A stretch of DNA of 64,000 bases, from NCBI GenBank assembly GCA_002353575.1, contig DEJQ01000026.1, positions 1 through 64,000 of the forward strand, written 5' to 3'. This stretch comes from Prevotellaceae bacterium UBA2744 (lineage in GTDB: Bacteria > Bacteroidota > Bacteroidia > Bacteroidales > Bacteroidaceae). Below the pieces are notes generated by a model. That model ran no database searches, was not told where the DNA came from, and saw only the letters and a program-made list of their open reading frames with translations. Of this stretch, positions 54,318 through 63,234 are shown piece after piece (within the stretch, counting starts at the first letter, position 1; each line of letters begins with the position of its first letter). Made by a program: the position numbers and the translations under genes.

Positions 54318-56243
54318 TTAGAATAAATCTTTTAATAATGTCTTAAATGCATTGCGCAGAATCTTTATGTCACGCTGCACCGGAGGCAGATTCATGGCAT
54401 TGGCTATCTTCTCACTCAGTTTGTATAAACGGCGCTCTTCTTTCGTTGTCAGAACCAGGAGGTCTGTATCTTTCACATTTTTATTCCGTTTCAACAATTC
54501 TTCATACAAAATGAGTTTGCGGACATAAGTAACTTTCTCCTTGCTGTCTGGCAGCGAATCAATGATAGAGTGCAATGCTTTAAGGCGCTCTTTCTCACAA
54601 ACAGATTTCCGGGTGGATGACATTCCATCTAAATAATAAATTGCCACCATGTCTTTTAATGGAGAATAAGTACATTTATTCTGCAAAAACATACGAACAG
54701 TCAGTTCCCAATCTGCAACAACAGGTATATCCTCGTCATAAGGATGCTCAAGTAAGAAAGCAGTACGATTGAAAGTGGCCTGATGGTTCAGAGCATCTTT
54801 CAAGAAAAAATCCAGAGACAAATACTGAGGCGGGAACCAGGTTAAGGTATTCAAGCCATCCACAAATACGGAGCAGCCGGAATAGAAATCAGCACCACGC
54901 AAGTAACCGACAACTTTTTCCAATACCAAAGAGGAGAAGAACGTATCACCGGCATTCATGAAAATACAATAGTCTCCGTGAGCAATTTTCACGGCTTTGT
55001 TCATCGCATTATACACACCCTTGTCAGGTTCGCTCACCCAATAATCGATCCGTTCTATTGATTGAAGATACTCTTTACTGCCATCATTTGATCCGCCATC
55101 GATAACAATCAGCTCGTATCCGGTATATGTTTGCGACAAAATGGAAGGTATAGTACGCTTAAGCCCATTAAGATTATTATAAGTAATGGTTATTACGCTG
55201 ATTCTGTTCTTGGTCATATCAATGTTTCTTTTATATTTTCTATGTTGCTTCACATATAGTTTATATCCATTTTCCGCCGACATAAGGAAATGACGAAATC
55301 TCCATTTTCTGGCCAGCGACAAATGCTTCAGACTTATAACTTCTAACAGATTCCAGAAAGGCAAGTCTCTTATTTCACAGTAACGTTTAAATGAAAGTGA
55401 TTTATTGCCTTTCAGAAATGGGTCCATGATGAAAGGCACAATGTCGTTCTCAAGAAAACGATAAACCCAAGCATTACGTTTCACGTTCTTTTTCAAAGGA
55501 GCATCACTCTCGAAAATAAACTTCACAAGATATTTGAATACTTCAAAAAGCTGCTGTTGATGCCATTGTCGATTATGAGAACGTTCTGTAGAACCCTGAT
55601 GCACAACATATATGTATGTCACCTTTCGTACTACTGCAATTTTATCGAAACAGAAAGCACAACAGAAACTCCACAAATTATCCTCGTGTACAACTCCTGG
55701 CTGGAAAAATAAATTATTTTCCACTATGAACGAACGTTTTATAAGTTTATTCCACGGCATGGAATATATGTTGAAACGAAGTTGCTCCTTTATGATTTCA
55801 TCGGAAAGATAAACACGCTGCTGCAAAGAGAAAGGCTTCAAATCCAGCGGTCCTAGTATCTTATAGTTGCCGATAACCATCTGAACGGAAGAATCCTTTT
55901 CTATTTCGGAGTAAAGAATTTCTATACAATCGTTAGTGATGTAATCATCGCTATCGAGTAAATAGATATACTTACCGCAAGCCTCTAAAATACCACGATT
56001 ACGCGCCACAGACTGTCCCTGGTTGGATGACTGACAAATCAGACGGAATGTTATTTCACCATGATAATTTCCGATATAGTCGGAGATGAGTTCGCGGCTA
56101 TGATCCGTACTGTAATCATCAACAAATAGCACCTCTATATCTGTGAATGTCTGAGAACACAATGAGTCCAGACACTTTCCTATATATCCCTCTACATTAT
56201 ATACAGGGATAATGATAGATACTTTTCTCTGGACTTTATGCAT
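54318..56243 (-). CDS. tandem GT2 protein: two glycosyltransferase domains in one chain
   Basis: 641 aa. Domain 1 (residues 1-340) has VSIIIPVYNVEGYIGKCLD, EVLFVDDYSTDHS and LLDSDDY, the EpsJ/WcaA type. Domain 2 (from Met343, MTKNRISVITITYNNLNG) has VIDGGSNDGSKEYL, YWVSEPDKGVYNAMNKAV and IFMNAGD, the same subtype as the neighbour at 53463. The Met at 55217 sits where a separate gene would start, so fusion of two adjacent genes is likely. Two domains could add two sugars in sequence. It could also yield a shorter product from the internal start. Confidence 0.88.
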   Translation of the reverse strand: MHKVQRKVSIIIPVYNVEGYIGKCLDSLCSQTFTDIEVLFVDDYSTDHSRELISDYIGNYHGEITFRLICQSSNQGQSVARNRGILEACGKYIYLLDSDDYITNDCIEILYSEIEKDSSVQMVIGNYKILGPLDLKPFSLQQRVYLSDEIIKEQLRFNIYSMPWNKLIKRSFIVENNLFFQPGVVHEDNLWSFCCAFCFDKIAVVRKVTYIYVVHQGSTERSHNRQWHQQQLFEVFKYLVKFIFESDAPLKKNVKRNAWVYRFLENDIVPFIMDPFLKGNKSLSFKRYCEIRDLPFWNLLEVISLKHLSLARKWRFRHFLMSAENGYKLYVKQHRKYKRNIDMTKNRISVITITYNNLNGLKRTIPSILSQTYTGYELIVIDGGSNDGSKEYLQSIERIDYWVSEPDKGVYNAMNKAVKIAHGDYCIFMNAGDTFFSSLVLEKVVGYLRGADFYSGCSVFVDGLNTLTWFPPQYLSLDFFLKDALNHQATFNRTAFLLEHPYDEDIPVVADWELTVRMFLQNKCTYSPLKDMVAIYYLDGMSSTRKSVCEKERLKALHSIIDSLPDSKEKVTYVRKLILYEELLKRNKNVKDTDLLVLTTKEERRLYKLSEKIANAMNLPPVQRDIKILRNAFKTLLKDLF

Positions 56244-56250
56244 AAAAAAT

Positions 56251-57414
56251 TTATTTTGCTAATGACAGATATACATCCGACAACTTCTGTGCAGATTTTT
56301 CCCAGGAATACAGTAATAAGCGTTCGCGTTGTTTTGCTAACAATTGTTCTCGCCCATTGGAATCCAGGTGATACAATGTCTCGAATTGCTCTACGAAATC
56401 AGACTTTCCCTCACCCATTTTAAAATAGACTGCCGCATCACCAGCTATTTCAGGAAAACAACTGGCACAATTCAACATAACAGGACAGTCTGCCTTATAT
56501 GCCTCTAAAATAGGAATGCCAAAACCTTCATAAGATGATGGATATACAAATGCAAGGGCATAATGATACAAATCCATAAATTCCTGATTTGTTTCCATAA
56601 ACCTATATACGAACCGCCCTGTCATTCTCTGGCTCTCTATCCATGCCAGTTCATTGGCATCGAAAGGTTTTCCCGTACATACCACTTTCATATCTCTATG
56701 CCGCTTCAGGATAGGGATACATTCCTGAGCAAAAAGCAGGAAGTTTTTGTAAAAATGCCGTTCACCCACATATAAAATATATTCATAGTCGAATGGCCTT
56801 TTTTCTGAAGGAACATACGGAGTAGAATCAGCTCCATGATAAACAACCGTCACCTTTTCTTCAGGCACATGCATCATTCTCACTAAATCATTTTTAGTCT
56901 GTTCACTAACTGCAACAATATGGGAAGCTAAAGGTATGACTTGGCGTTTTTGACGTATTTGGATGTCATCTGCTGCATAATATTGCGGAAAGAGTTCCGG
57001 AATCATATCGTGAACTGTTATTACAAAAGGCTTATCACCAATATAATTCAAAAAATACAAATCAAAAAACGTAGGATGAAATACATCAAAATTGCCTATC
57101 TTTAGCATACGCTCCGTTTTCAGACGATTCAAATCAGGTCGCTTATCCCAACTCTCCGGGTGCCCATACTTAAGATTGTAGTATAACTTGAACAGAACTT
57201 TCTTCAAATTGAAATTCCTCCTTGATATAAAGTGTTCATAAGTAAACCCACGAGAATGGAATCCCATGTTGCGCAGATATACATTGTCAGTTTCATGAAT
57301 TCCTAACTCTGCATGAATAACAGGAGGCAGATGTTTATATAATTCAGCAAAGCATCGAGATACGCCTCCATGTGTCTGCATGTCAAAAGCCTGATAATCG
57401 TATAACACCTTCAT
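56251..57414 (-). CDS. glycosyltransferase family 4
   Basis: 387 aa from the ATG at 57414 (an ATG two codons upstream is possible). The opening MKVLYDYQAFDMQTHGGVSR and FVITVHDMIPELFP (about 135), then ILYVGERHFYKNF (about 215) and the donor motif YPSSYEGFGIPILEAYKADCPV (E-x7-E, about 305-325) are typical of mannosyltransferase-like GT4 enzymes. It is the first gene of the leftward GT4/tandem-GT2/GT2 operon, preceded by a consensus promoter. Confidence 0.92.
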   Translation of the reverse strand: MKVLYDYQAFDMQTHGGVSRCFAELYKHLPPVIHAELGIHETDNVYLRNMGFHSRGFTYEHFISRRNFNLKKVLFKLYYNLKYGHPESWDKRPDLNRLKTERMLKIGNFDVFHPTFFDLYFLNYIGDKPFVITVHDMIPELFPQYYAADDIQIRQKRQVIPLASHIVAVSEQTKNDLVRMMHVPEEKVTVVYHGADSTPYVPSEKRPFDYEYILYVGERHFYKNFLLFAQECIPILKRHRDMKVVCTGKPFDANELAWIESQRMTGRFVYRFMETNQEFMDLYHYALAFVYPSSYEGFGIPILEAYKADCPVMLNCASCFPEIAGDAAVYFKMGEGKSDFVEQFETLYHLDSNGREQLLAKQRERLLLYSWEKSAQKLSDVYLSLAK

Positions 57415-57456
57415 AAACATAAAAGATTTCAAAACATAATCGTTACAACTACTTTA

Positions 57457-57488
57457 CAAAGATAAACAAAAGTCATCGTATAATCAAA
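57457..57488 (-). promoter_or_regulatory. promoter of GT4/GT2 operon
   Basis: Minus strand TTTG (57485-57488), a 20-bp spacer and TATCTTTG (57457-57464): a full match. The -33 box directly abuts the stop codon of the upstream gene at 57489. Confidence 0.75.
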
Positions 57489-59276
57489 TTATTCAGATTC
57501 TTCCCAGCCAAAATAATCGCTAATTAGCATCATAGACGACTTAGCATACATATCTTCAGTCAGAATATTACTATAAGACTGCGAACGTAGCAGACTCTTA
57601 CCGAATCCCCGCCATGAGGATTTCAAATCAAAAAGGTCAAGCATAGTGCTAAATACATCTACTTGATTAATGTGTGTACCACTCTCCACAAAAGACTCCA
57701 CAGGCAATCCTGTATTTGCTATAAACAGAGGCAGCAGACGATGATGCAACTTCGCATCAGGAAAATCCAAATCCTCTTTTGAAGGAGAGTGGTCAGCAGC
57801 AATAATTATAACTGTATCGTCGTACGTCCCTTCTGCGCGCATCTTATCCAAGAAACGCCCAATATGGAAATCCGTGAAATAGCATTTATCGAAATAATGT
57901 TGTAATTCAATCGACATATCGTCAGGATAATCAAATGGACTTTTGATGTTATGCTCCTTCAAAAAATCATTCGAATACGTGCCATGCATACTTAAGGTAA
58001 CGATAGTGTGCAAAAAAGGTTGCCGCATTCGATGCTGGTATTTCACAGATTCTTCAAACAGCACGTCATCGTCACACCACTCGCCAATAGACATCAAACT
58101 ATCCTGACCATATATGCTATTCACTTCTATTTGATGCCAGAAAGACCCTCTCGTAGGAATACTCATATAAGTATGATAGCCCTTCTGTTCGGACATCAGT
58201 TTGGGAAAGGCTATCATCTTGTTGCGCAATATATATGATAGCGACAACGTATTACGGGAGGGCAGCATTCCTGTGAAATATAACACTTGGGCATCGCTTG
58301 ACACACCTACACCGGTATTCTGTCGCATAGTTCCCGAATAATAAACCCCTGGTTCACATCTCAACCTGTTAAGGTTGGGAGTGACTTGTTTACCATTAAA
58401 AGATGTGTCGGAAGCAATACTCATATATGATTCAACAATGATGAAGACAACGTTAGGAGTGTTTTTCAAACCATATTGAAACCCATCACCCTGAACCTTA
58501 TTCATATTCTGCACATAATTGTTCAACTTTTTTTTCTCTACAGGAGCTATGCTGCCACTTTCAGTATGGAAGAGTAAGTTACCATATATATACCCGCAAT
58601 ATATGCCCTTATTGTGAACGACAAAGGTCTCATCACATAGGAAACTGTTATAGCCATTAAATCTGAACCACCGTTTCATCTGCTCTGCTGACCTCAACGA
58701 CACTTGGTCGCATTCCGGCATGATCAGTATGTATCCAATAGCACAAAGAAGTATTGCACTAAACAGCAATCCTATCTTGATGCGACTCTCAGATAGCCGT
58801 TTTCTGAAAACATACATGAAAACAACAAAAACCGAAGTATTTATAAGAATAATGATGTCAGAGGTTCGCAAAGCCCTCACAAAATAGTCATAGCACCACG
58901 AACTGTCACTGAAGTTAGACATAGCTGCTATCATTTCCAATGGGAAATAGGAATGATAATATCTGGAATATCCTATATTAACCAAACAGAACAAAGTGAT
59001 GGAAATATAAGAAAGTGAATATGTCCATTTCATATTCCGTCTGAAAAAAAGACTGAATAGGAAGAACGTAATCAACACGTCAAGCAATACAAAGAAATAA
59101 TGCTTTCCCATTGACTCCGAAGTGAAATAGTTATCTGCACACACTTCTGCATGCATATACAATATATTTGCATATATTAAACACGCAGGAAAAAAAGCTA
59201 ATAGGACATTACCCCACTTACAAATATTGTATTTTATCATGGTTGCATTCTTAGTACAGTATTCTTTTATAGACAT
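57489..59276 (-). CDS. LTA synthase-like membrane phosphotransferase
   Basis: 595 aa from the ATG at 59276; a GTG seven codons upstream is less likely. Five N-terminal helices (about 20-190) precede a periplasmic alkaline-phosphatase-superfamily domain: VVFIIVESYMSIASD (about 280), the nucleophile region NTGVGVSSDAQVL (about 325), TLSMHGTYSNDF (about 435) and IIIAADHSPSKEDLDFPD (about 500). It is like LtaS/phosphoglycerol transferases. It follows the MsbA-like gene, 33 bp from its stop. Confidence 0.87.
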   Translation of the reverse strand: MSIKEYCTKNATMIKYNICKWGNVLLAFFPACLIYANILYMHAEVCADNYFTSESMGKHYFFVLLDVLITFFLFSLFFRRNMKWTYSLSYISITLFCLVNIGYSRYYHSYFPLEMIAAMSNFSDSSWCYDYFVRALRTSDIIILINTSVFVVFMYVFRKRLSESRIKIGLLFSAILLCAIGYILIMPECDQVSLRSAEQMKRWFRFNGYNSFLCDETFVVHNKGIYCGYIYGNLLFHTESGSIAPVEKKKLNNYVQNMNKVQGDGFQYGLKNTPNVVFIIVESYMSIASDTSFNGKQVTPNLNRLRCEPGVYYSGTMRQNTGVGVSSDAQVLYFTGMLPSRNTLSLSYILRNKMIAFPKLMSEQKGYHTYMSIPTRGSFWHQIEVNSIYGQDSLMSIGEWCDDDVLFEESVKYQHRMRQPFLHTIVTLSMHGTYSNDFLKEHNIKSPFDYPDDMSIELQHYFDKCYFTDFHIGRFLDKMRAEGTYDDTVIIIAADHSPSKEDLDFPDAKLHHRLLPLFIANTGLPVESFVESGTHINQVDVFSTMLDLFDLKSSWRGFGKSLLRSQSYSNILTEDMYAKSSMMLISDYFGWEESE

Positions 59277-59309
59277 GTCCTTTTTTCCCTCTGACACTAT
59301 TCAGAAAGT

Positions 59310-61145
59310 TTACAATTGCTGCATATCGTACAACCGCTTATAATATCCGTTCTTTGCAATCAGTTCATCGTGCTGTCCGCGTTCTACTATCTCACCCTCA
59401 TAAATAACGAAGATTTCATCGGCATTCTTGATGGTCGAAAGGCGATGGGCAATGGCTACCGTAGTACGGCTCTTCATCAGACGCTCAAGGGCTTCCTGTA
59501 CAAGGCGCTCGCTTTCAGTGTCGAGGGCCGAGGTAGCCTCGTCGAGAATTAGGATAGGAGGATTCTTCAGAATGGCACGGGCAATACTTACACGCTGGCG
59601 CTGACCGCCTGAGAGTCTGCCGCCACGATCGCCTATCATCGTGTCGTATCCATTCTCGCTCTCCATGATGAAATCGTGTGCGTTTGCTATCTTGGCTGCC
59701 TCTATCACCTGTTCCATCGTGGCATTCTCCACACCGAACGTGATATTATTATAGAATGTATCGTTGAAAAGTATTGCTTCCTGGTTTACATTGCCGATAA
59801 GCTGACGCAGGCTGGAGATGCCTACGTTCCTAATGTCTTTCCCGTCAATCAATATCCGGCCCTCGCACACGTCATGGTAACGCGGGATGAGATCGACAAG
59901 CGTACTCTTGCCTGAGCCAGACTGTCCGACCAGGGCAATGGTCTTGCCCTTAGGAACTACCAGATTGATGTGCTTGAGTACATCTCTGCCCTCTACATAA
60001 TGGAATGAGACATCCTGAATTTCCACTTTGTCCTCAAACGATGTGAGCGGTTCCGGATTTGCTATTTCCTTGATCGGGTTCTCTGCTTTCAGTATGAAGT
60101 CGATACGGTCCATAGAAGCGAGTCCGAGAGGAATCTGATACGTGGCGCGGGAAAGATCCTTCAGAGGATTGATAACGCTGTAGAGAATTACCATGTAGAA
60201 GATGAACGTAGAAGCATCGATGAGATCTGATTCATGAAGAATCAGGAAACCGCCAAACCAAAGCACCACTACGATAATTATTGTGCCTAAGAATTCGGAC
60301 ATCGGATGGGCAGCATTCTGACGGATAACCATCTCGTTCATACCCTTACGGAATTCATCATTTACAAAGATGAAACGTTTGAGCATCTTGTGCTCTGCAA
60401 TGAAAGCCTTTATGATACGGAGTCCGCCAAGGGTTTCGTCGAGTTGTGCGATGATGTCGCCCCACTGTCCCTGGACTGCCGAAGACTGGCTTTTGAGTTT
60501 TCGGCTGACAACACCCATAATCCAACCGGCCAGAGGCGCGACCACGATGACGAAGACTGTCAGCTGCCAGCTGACGGTAAACAGGGTGAAGAAACACACG
60601 AGTATGGCTATCGGCTGACGGATGAGCATATCGATGGAACTCGTTATGGAGTTCTCAACCATCTGCACGTCGGCACTCATGCGGGCTATGATGTCCCCCT
60701 TCCGTTCTTCAGAGAAGAAACTCAAGGGCAGTTTAAGTACCTTTTCATATACCTGAATACGGATGTCGCGAACGACGCCTGTACGCAGAGGGACCATCAC
60801 AGAAGAGGACACAAAATAGCCAAATGTTTTCAGACCCGTCATCACAATCAGTGCCAAGCCCATGAATACCAGTGTCAGGAAAGCACCATGATCGGCAATG
60901 AGCTGCTGCACCCAGGCATAAGCATTATTTATGAGTATGTCTTTATTAAGGTGGTTCCATTCCATCGGCTGATAGGTATAGACCTGTTGGTCGATTTTGA
61001 AGAGGATATTCAAGATTGGGATCAAGACCATGAATGAAAATACGTTCAGCCACTGGGAAACGAAATTGAGCACAACAGACCATACCAAATACTTCCTATA
61101 TGGTTTCAGGTAGCGTGCCATTATTGAAAAAAACTGTTTCAGCAT
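59310..61145 (-). CDS. MsbA-like ABC exporter (fused permease and ATPase)
   Basis: 611 aa. Six N-terminal helices (about 20-320) are followed by the nucleotide-binding domain: Walker A VGQSGSGKSTL (about 395), Q-loop IGNVNQE, signature LSGGQRQRVSIARAIL (about 500), Walker B ILILDEATSALDTESE and the switch His AIAHRLS. It is a half-transporter that works as a dimer. The lipid A flippase MsbA is the best analogy; between LTA-synthase-like genes it probably exports a glycolipid. Lipid or peptide substrates cannot be told apart. Confidence 0.9.
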   Translation of the reverse strand: MLKQFFSIMARYLKPYRKYLVWSVVLNFVSQWLNVFSFMVLIPILNILFKIDQQVYTYQPMEWNHLNKDILINNAYAWVQQLIADHGAFLTLVFMGLALIVMTGLKTFGYFVSSSVMVPLRTGVVRDIRIQVYEKVLKLPLSFFSEERKGDIIARMSADVQMVENSITSSIDMLIRQPIAILVCFFTLFTVSWQLTVFVIVVAPLAGWIMGVVSRKLKSQSSAVQGQWGDIIAQLDETLGGLRIIKAFIAEHKMLKRFIFVNDEFRKGMNEMVIRQNAAHPMSEFLGTIIIVVVLWFGGFLILHESDLIDASTFIFYMVILYSVINPLKDLSRATYQIPLGLASMDRIDFILKAENPIKEIANPEPLTSFEDKVEIQDVSFHYVEGRDVLKHINLVVPKGKTIALVGQSGSGKSTLVDLIPRYHDVCEGRILIDGKDIRNVGISSLRQLIGNVNQEAILFNDTFYNNITFGVENATMEQVIEAAKIANAHDFIMESENGYDTMIGDRGGRLSGGQRQRVSIARAILKNPPILILDEATSALDTESERLVQEALERLMKSRTTVAIAHRLSTIKNADEIFVIYEGEIVERGQHDELIAKNGYYKRLYDMQQL

Positions 61146-61232
61146 TTCTAAAAAAGTCCTATAATTGGGGCAAAGATATGAAATAAAAGATTACAAACAT
61201 AAATTATGACCACAAAAAAACCCTTCACCACA

Positions 61233-63092
61233 TCATAAGCCATCTATGTAGTCATAGAGCTTCTGCACAAAGGCCTTTGCCTTGTCAATATTCTCACCCG
61301 GATGCAGCCCCGTGTCCCAAATCACGGCATTCGGAATCCCGTCATAGAGGACCTGATTCTGCTCGTTCACCATTCCAAAAGCAGCATCAGGCAGAGCCAT
61401 AAATGCAAAATGAGGAGCATTGGCATCCAGCATGTCCTTAGAGAAGACAAAATCATCATGGTTGATGTCGAGCAGGCCTAATACGGTTGCGGCAATATCG
61501 TTCTGACTTCCAATGGTGTGTATTGTCCGGATTTCATCTATGACTCCACCAGTCATGATTAGCGGGATTTCATATCGCCATAACTGATAGTTGTCGATAT
61601 GTCCAGGGTAAGCACCAAGGTGATCAGGTACAAGTACTACGAGGGTTTTGTCCCAGACGGGGCTGTTTTTGAGTTTATTGATGAACACACCCAATTCATG
61701 GTCGGTATATGCAAAAGCATTGAGAGCCTCGTCTGAGAATTGACTTTTATAGGGGACATCGAATGGTTCGTGACTACTGAGCGTCATCATCGTGACAAGG
61801 AACGGAGTATTACTGTCCATTCCATCGATGTCTTTCAAAATTCGGTCAAATACGATCCCATCGTGAACTCCCCATTTGCTTGTAACCTGAGATGAAGGGA
61901 AACTCTTGTCCGACACCACACTCTGGTATCCCGTGCCCATAACATACGAAAGCATATTGCTGTAGTTAGTGTCGCCGCCGTAATAAAAGTGTGTAGAGTA
62001 GCCATTCTTTCCTAACGAACGAGCTATCGAAGGCAACTGCGTTGACTTTTTTGGCATATCCATTATGCTCATACTTGGCTGCGAAGGCAAACCACTCAAG
62101 ATAGAGACAATCGCCCTGTCAGTCCTGACGGAATTAGCATAGAAACGGTCAAAATAGAGTCCCTCGTGGGTTAAGGCATTCAAATTGGGGGTTACGCCTT
62201 TTACGCGCCCACCTTCATCCATTATATATCTGGAGAAACTCTCCAACATTATAATGATAACATTAGGATTGTCTGTAAGTTTCAAGTTCAGGCTATCAGT
62301 CACATTATCATTCCTTAATGTAGTATAGACCATACTGTCAAACAGCCTGCTCGCCTTTTCGTCAGACATAAAGCGGAACTGGCTTCTTATATCCACCTTG
62401 TGCAGCACTGATTCAAAGAAACTGAAAATCGGATTCACCGCGGCATGATTCATCTTGATGTTACTGCTGAAATACACACTGCCTGTATGGTTAGTACCTG
62501 TCCCCACCCCGCCCCGAATAGGAAAGATAAGAAAAGCCGTCAGCAACAACAAAACAGCGCATTCGCCCATTCTGCTACCATAACGCTCTTGTGAAGACCT
62601 CGCAAATAAGTATTTAGGATTTATGACATACTCGAAAACGAAGAAAATGGCTGCTGTTACAGACAATATGCCCGTAACAGAAACTAACCACTGCCACATA
62701 GGAAGGCTTGCAAAGGCATCAGCAGGAGAGGTCTTGAGGTATAGCAGAGGTGTGCTATCCAAGGGGAATCCCCAAAAACTATACAAAACCGTATTAGTAC
62801 TGTAGAAGCAAACAGCCAACAAAGAAATCAGCAGAAAATAGGCTCTCCAAATAAAAACCAGGCTACGACTGGAAAACCATACGGCAAAAGCAAGTATGAT
62901 TGCCGGAACAACCGAAAGATAAGCAGCAATAGCCATATCGAGACGCAAACCATGTCCGATGATCTGTAACGAATCAGAAAATGTACGGATGTCAATAACA
63001 GCACCATGAGCCGCCATAAAGACGACTTTGCTAAGGACCCCCAACAACAACCACAATATAAAAACCAAAAAGAAGGACTTTACAAATCGCAT
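61233..63092 (-). CDS. LTA synthase-like membrane phosphotransferase
   Basis: 619 aa. N-terminal helices (about 5-210) and a periplasmic alkaline-phosphatase-superfamily domain: VIIIMLESFSRYI (about 285), the probable nucleophile Thr in ANSVRTDRAIVSILSG (about 325), TLSSHEPFDVPYKSQ (about 435) and VVLVPDHLGAYPG (about 490). It is distinct from the two other family members here (Ser and Ser/Thr nucleophile regions differ). It lies 87 bp before the MsbA-like gene and reads the same way. Confidence 0.87.
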   Translation of the reverse strand: MRFVKSFFLVFILWLLLGVLSKVVFMAAHGAVIDIRTFSDSLQIIGHGLRLDMAIAAYLSVVPAIILAFAVWFSSRSLVFIWRAYFLLISLLAVCFYSTNTVLYSFWGFPLDSTPLLYLKTSPADAFASLPMWQWLVSVTGILSVTAAIFFVFEYVINPKYLFARSSQERYGSRMGECAVLLLLTAFLIFPIRGGVGTGTNHTGSVYFSSNIKMNHAAVNPIFSFFESVLHKVDIRSQFRFMSDEKASRLFDSMVYTTLRNDNVTDSLNLKLTDNPNVIIIMLESFSRYIMDEGGRVKGVTPNLNALTHEGLYFDRFYANSVRTDRAIVSILSGLPSQPSMSIMDMPKKSTQLPSIARSLGKNGYSTHFYYGGDTNYSNMLSYVMGTGYQSVVSDKSFPSSQVTSKWGVHDGIVFDRILKDIDGMDSNTPFLVTMMTLSSHEPFDVPYKSQFSDEALNAFAYTDHELGVFINKLKNSPVWDKTLVVLVPDHLGAYPGHIDNYQLWRYEIPLIMTGGVIDEIRTIHTIGSQNDIAATVLGLLDINHDDFVFSKDMLDANAPHFAFMALPDAAFGMVNEQNQVLYDGIPNAVIWDTGLHPGENIDKAKAFVQKLYDYIDGL

Positions 63093-63196
63093 ATCAAATT
63101 CACATTAAAATCTATGCAAACATACAAAAAATATTTTTTTAAGGAATAAACACATATTTAAAATCTAAGATATTTTCAGAAAAATCACAAAATTCA

Positions 63197-63204
63197 TACA
63201 TTTG
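63197..63204 (+). promoter_or_regulatory. probable promoter -7 box of polysaccharide deacetylase gene
   Basis: TACATTTG matches TAnnTTTG. TTTC at 63174-63177, 19 bp upstream, is a near -33. It gives a leader of about 25 nt to the ATG at 63235. Confidence 0.5.
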
Positions 63205-63234
63205 CACATCATTACGAAGCATATTAAATTACTT

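Noticed and set aside
60306..61037. 243-codon open frame opposite the MsbA-like gene
   Set aside because: Antisense to the permease domain; His/Asp-rich nonsense translation without family features.
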